From Desulfovibrio gilichinskyi (lineage in GTDB: Bacteria; Desulfobacterota; Desulfovibrionia; Desulfovibrionales; Desulfovibrionaceae), in assembly GCF_900177375.1 (NCBI RefSeq), contig NZ_FWZU01000002.1, positions 731,596 through 795,595 on the forward strand: DNA of 64,000 nucleotides. Reading direction: 5' to 3'. Made by a program: the position numbers and the translations under genes. Under the pieces are notes generated by a model. The model worked only from the letters and a program-made list of their open reading frames with translations. It did no database searches and was not told where the DNA came from. Shown one piece after another: positions 62,128 to 64,000 of this stretch; position 1 is the first letter of the stretch, and each line of letters starts with the position of its first letter.

Positions 62128-62359
62128 GAGTGATTTCTATTTTGAATAGTGCCTTTTGTAATCGGCTAAAATTCTTGATAAAATTGTTGTTTTTGATTAT
62201 ATTTATAAAAATCGCTAGCTCAAGTTAACGAATTCAATGGGTTGGAGTCCATTTTAGGCCGTTTTTGAGGTGTAAAAAAGTCGAAAAAGAGTCCAAAATA
62301 AATCGCCAGCGTATTTGCCCTTCTTAGACCGCATGGTTAAAGGGCTCCCAGAGGGTGCT
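62128..62359 (+). promoter_or_regulatory. Leader of CRISPR array 2
   Basis: Ungapped 232-nt duplicate of the array 1 leader, offset by exactly 3638 bp. The promoter elements TTGATA (62175-62180) and TATATT (62198-62203) are conserved. The part next to the first repeat is identical to leader 1. Confidence 0.85.
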
Positions 62360-62742
62360 GTATAAATGGGCTCCGCCAATTGAGGCATTAAGACAAGCTC
62401 TCCCGAAAGCAAATACGCAAACAGATAAAAGTATAAATGGGCTCCGCCAATTGAGGCATTAAGACCTGTCGTCTGGATTCTCCGTCGGTGGTTTCACTTC
62501 TGGTATAAATGGGCTCCGCCAATTGAGGCATTAAGACACATATCAGCCTCTGTCAGCTTAACTAAAGCAGCGTATAAATGGGCTCCGCCAATTGAGGCAT
62601 TAAGACCAAACATCCGAGAGATGCGTGTCGAATGGCTCTTGTAAGTATAAATGGGCTCCGCCAATTGAGGCATTAAGACCAAACATCCGAGAGATGCGTG
62701 TCGAATGGCTCTTGTAAGTATAAATGGGCTCCGCCAATTGAG
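62360..62742 (+). CRISPR. CRISPR array 2, six repeats and five spacers
   Basis: Same 35-nt repeat as array 1, with copies starting at 62360, 62431, 62503, 62572, 62645 and 62718. Spacers are 36, 37, 34, 38 and 38 nt. Spacers 4 (62607-62644) and 5 (62680-62717) are identical, so a repeat-spacer unit was duplicated at the old end. The final repeat is cut after 25 nt. The reading direction is plus, as for array 1. Confidence 0.97.
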
Positions 62743-62750
62743 ATGGGCAA

Positions 62751-62795
62751 TGCAATAAAAAAAGCTGTGATAGTTATCACAGCTTTTTTTATTGC
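62751..62795. terminator. Long bidirectional terminator after array 2
   Basis: A nearly uninterrupted inverted repeat of about 22 bp: TGCAATAAAAAAAGCTGTGA reads outward on the left and its complement on the right, with a minimal central loop. A-run and T-run flanks serve both the array and the convergent minus-strand gene. Confidence 0.9.
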
Positions 62796-62824
62796 AATAT
62801 TTTTGTTTCAGTATCTGTTTTGAC

Positions 62825-63604
62825 TTATCTTTTTTTGGCCATTGCAGCTCTGAACGATTGCTCTAAAATTATACGAGGTAATGGCTTGCGGAGTTGTTTT
62901 TTGAGGCTTGTTGCTAGCGGTTTTTTCAAGGATTGAAATATAATACCTTCTTTACTTAAAATATCCCACAGAATGTAGTGCTTAGAGTTTTTTTTAACTT
63001 CATAATTAAGGAGTTTTTTTGGTTTTTCTCTTAGATGCATTTGCACCTCATATTTTGTCTTTTCGTGTCGGCGTTGTAACTCGGAATTGAATTCCAGCCT
63101 AGGAAATAACATTAATCGAGCAGGATTTGATTGTTTTCCTTTTGCTTCAGGAGTAGCTGCCTGACTCCCAACTTGTTGGCCATACTGACGAATGTCAGCT
63201 TCTCCCGTAAGAGGCACATTTTCAATTCTCATTACTATCTCTTCGCCTAAAAAAAATGTGATGTTCATATATTTTTTAAATGATTGGTGCCAGTCTTTTA
63301 CTGTTGTAAAAAGTGTAAATACAAGAGCAGCAAAGGAGATAAAAGCAGATGAAATAAATGATGCGCTGAACATATCCTTTTCTATCTGCTTATTTATTTT
63401 GAACATATATGCTAGCAGTGCTGCGAGTGCTAGTACTGTGAAAAATATAGGAATGCGGTATCGTTTTGTTGTGAATCTTAAATATTTTAAAGAACTGATA
63501 CTGAAACCAACTATTAAATTCTTTGCGTGGTTCCAGAAATGATAAAAAAAACAATTAGAACATTTGCATTTTTCTTTATCTTCATAATTGCTAATATCGT
63601 TCAT
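62825..63604 (-). CDS. Two-TM membrane protein, CRISPR-linked family, divergent copy C
   Basis: A 259-residue protein with AAAGGA before the ATG. The N-terminal cytosolic segment has a CKCSNC cluster (residues 13-18), absent from the other two copies. Membrane segments lie at about 51-68 and 79-101. The following domain keeps EIVMRIENVPLTGEADIRQ and the signature DIRQYGQQVGSQ at 137-148, matching copies A and B (MRADNVPFAEESDIR in A). The C-terminal 50 residues are basic, possibly binding RNA or lipid headgroups. It lies 76 bp downstream of a Csx3/Crn3-like gene on the same strand and may be co-transcribed with it. Confidence 0.7.
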   Translation of the reverse strand: MNDISNYEDKEKCKCSNCFFYHFWNHAKNLIVGFSISSLKYLRFTTKRYRIPIFFTVLALAALLAYMFKINKQIEKDMFSASFISSAFISFAALVFTLFTTVKDWHQSFKKYMNITFFLGEEIVMRIENVPLTGEADIRQYGQQVGSQAATPEAKGKQSNPARLMLFPRLEFNSELQRRHEKTKYEVQMHLREKPKKLLNYEVKKNSKHYILWDILSKEGIIFQSLKKPLATSLKKQLRKPLPRIILEQSFRAAMAKKR

Positions 63605-63680
63605 TATTTTGTCCTTTGAAAATGTACATTATTAATCAATGTATATGTACTTTAGGGGAAGAAAAAATATTGTTAACTGT

Positions 63681-64000
63681 CTATCTAGGATCATGATTAA
63701 AAATCTGCACAATTCCGGTTACCGGAGAGTCATACGAAAGTGACTTAGCCAAACCATGCATGTGATGTGCTATAGATAGATACATCCAGACCGGAGCACG
63801 TCCGGTTAGTACTATGTTATTTCCTTTTCCTGCCTGTTTTTCAGCTTGCTTGCAATAATCGTTTATTGCATCAAGCTTGGCTGTTTCTTCAAATATATTT
63901 CCAAGATGATCCTGCCACACTTTTCTGGACAGTGAGTTAAGCCACAAAAATATTTTCCTGACAGTTGGTTTCAAATTCAGCAGGTGACTTCCAGCCATTG
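63681..64000 (-). CDS. csx3: Csx3/Crn3-like ring nuclease, C-terminal part
   Basis: The open frame continues to the right edge; the ATG at 63998 may be internal, so I treat the gene as partial. The last 45 residues, with LTGRAPVWMYLSIAHHMHG followed by YDSPVTGIVQIF, match the Csx3/Crn3 pattern (SGRGPIWL, then AH-x-x-H and a YD motif). This family degrades cyclic tetra-adenylate and so switches off type III signalling. The preceding visible residues (KVWQDHLGNIFEETAKLDAINDYC) do not look like the canonical short Csx3 N-terminus, so this may be a fusion or a distinct subfamily. It lies upstream of membrane-protein copy C on the same strand. Confidence 0.6.
   Translation of the reverse strand, partial: MAGSHLLNLKPTVRKIFLWLNSLSRKVWQDHLGNIFEETAKLDAINDYCKQAEKQAGKGNNIVLTGRAPVWMYLSIAHHMHGLAKSLSYDSPVTGIVQIFNHDPR

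Noticed and set aside
62494..62682. Minus-strand open frame with repeated LNASIGGAHLY
   Set aside because: Again a translation of CRISPR repeats, in array 2.

Overview
The window looks like a chromosomal segment of a Gram-negative, mid-GC, probably marine sulfate-reducing bacterium of the Desulfovibrionaceae type. This is inferred from gene content and style (UbiD decarboxylase, COG2509-type flavoprotein, a complete T6SS with TssJ lipoprotein, LacI-controlled Leloir cluster, SEC-C methionine aminopeptidase); no rRNA or tRNA is present to prove it.

Layout. 1-1.5 kb: 5' part of a divergent serine-hydroxymethyltransferase-family gene and a complete tyrosine recombinase whose ribosome binding site lies in a nested inverted repeat. 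1.6-5.1 kb: FAD-dependent dehydrogenase and UbiD decarboxylase, both on the minus strand. 5.5-33.5 kb: one large type VI secretion cluster with all 13 core components (tssA-B-C-hcp-E-F-G-clpV-vgrG, then tssJ-K-L-M). Between the halves sits a delivery module (DUF2169/pentapeptide protein, pentapeptide protein, DUF3540, DUF4150 PAAR-like tip, unknown protein). On the opposite strand there is a single gene that reads as a natural TssB-TssC fusion. 33.7-44.5 kb: a sugar cluster with PfkB kinase, D-lyxose-isomerase-like cupin, galT-galK, LacI regulator, aldose epimerase and a four-gene ABC importer. 44.5-48.7 kb: an orphan hybrid histidine kinase with a periplasmic binding domain, and methionine aminopeptidase. 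49-51 kb: two tandem low-complexity paralogues and a small membrane protein.

51.1-64 kb: a type III-B CRISPR-Cas island. A minus-strand cmr6-5-4-3-2-1 block (transcribed cmr1 to cmr6) has a Cas10/Cmr2 that keeps the GGDD cyclase motif but has no N-terminal HD nuclease domain. Two short CRISPR arrays share the same 35-nt repeat and the same 232-nt leader, exactly 3638 bp apart. They bracket cas6, a two-TM protein and an AT-rich polytopic membrane protein. At the right edge lies the C-terminal part of a Csx3/Crn3-like ring nuclease.

The most notable candidate system is a family of three small membrane proteins (57.9, 60.1 and 62.8 kb) placed around the arrays. Each has two N-terminal membrane segments and a cytosolic domain with the signature D-[IL]-R-x-[WY]-G-Q-Q-[LV]-G-[AS]-Q. 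With a cyclase-competent but HD-less Cas10, a likely cA4 ring nuclease and no recognisable CARF effector in view, these are good candidates for the cyclic-oligoadenylate-gated membrane effectors of this system, comparable in architecture to Csx23. That role is inference.
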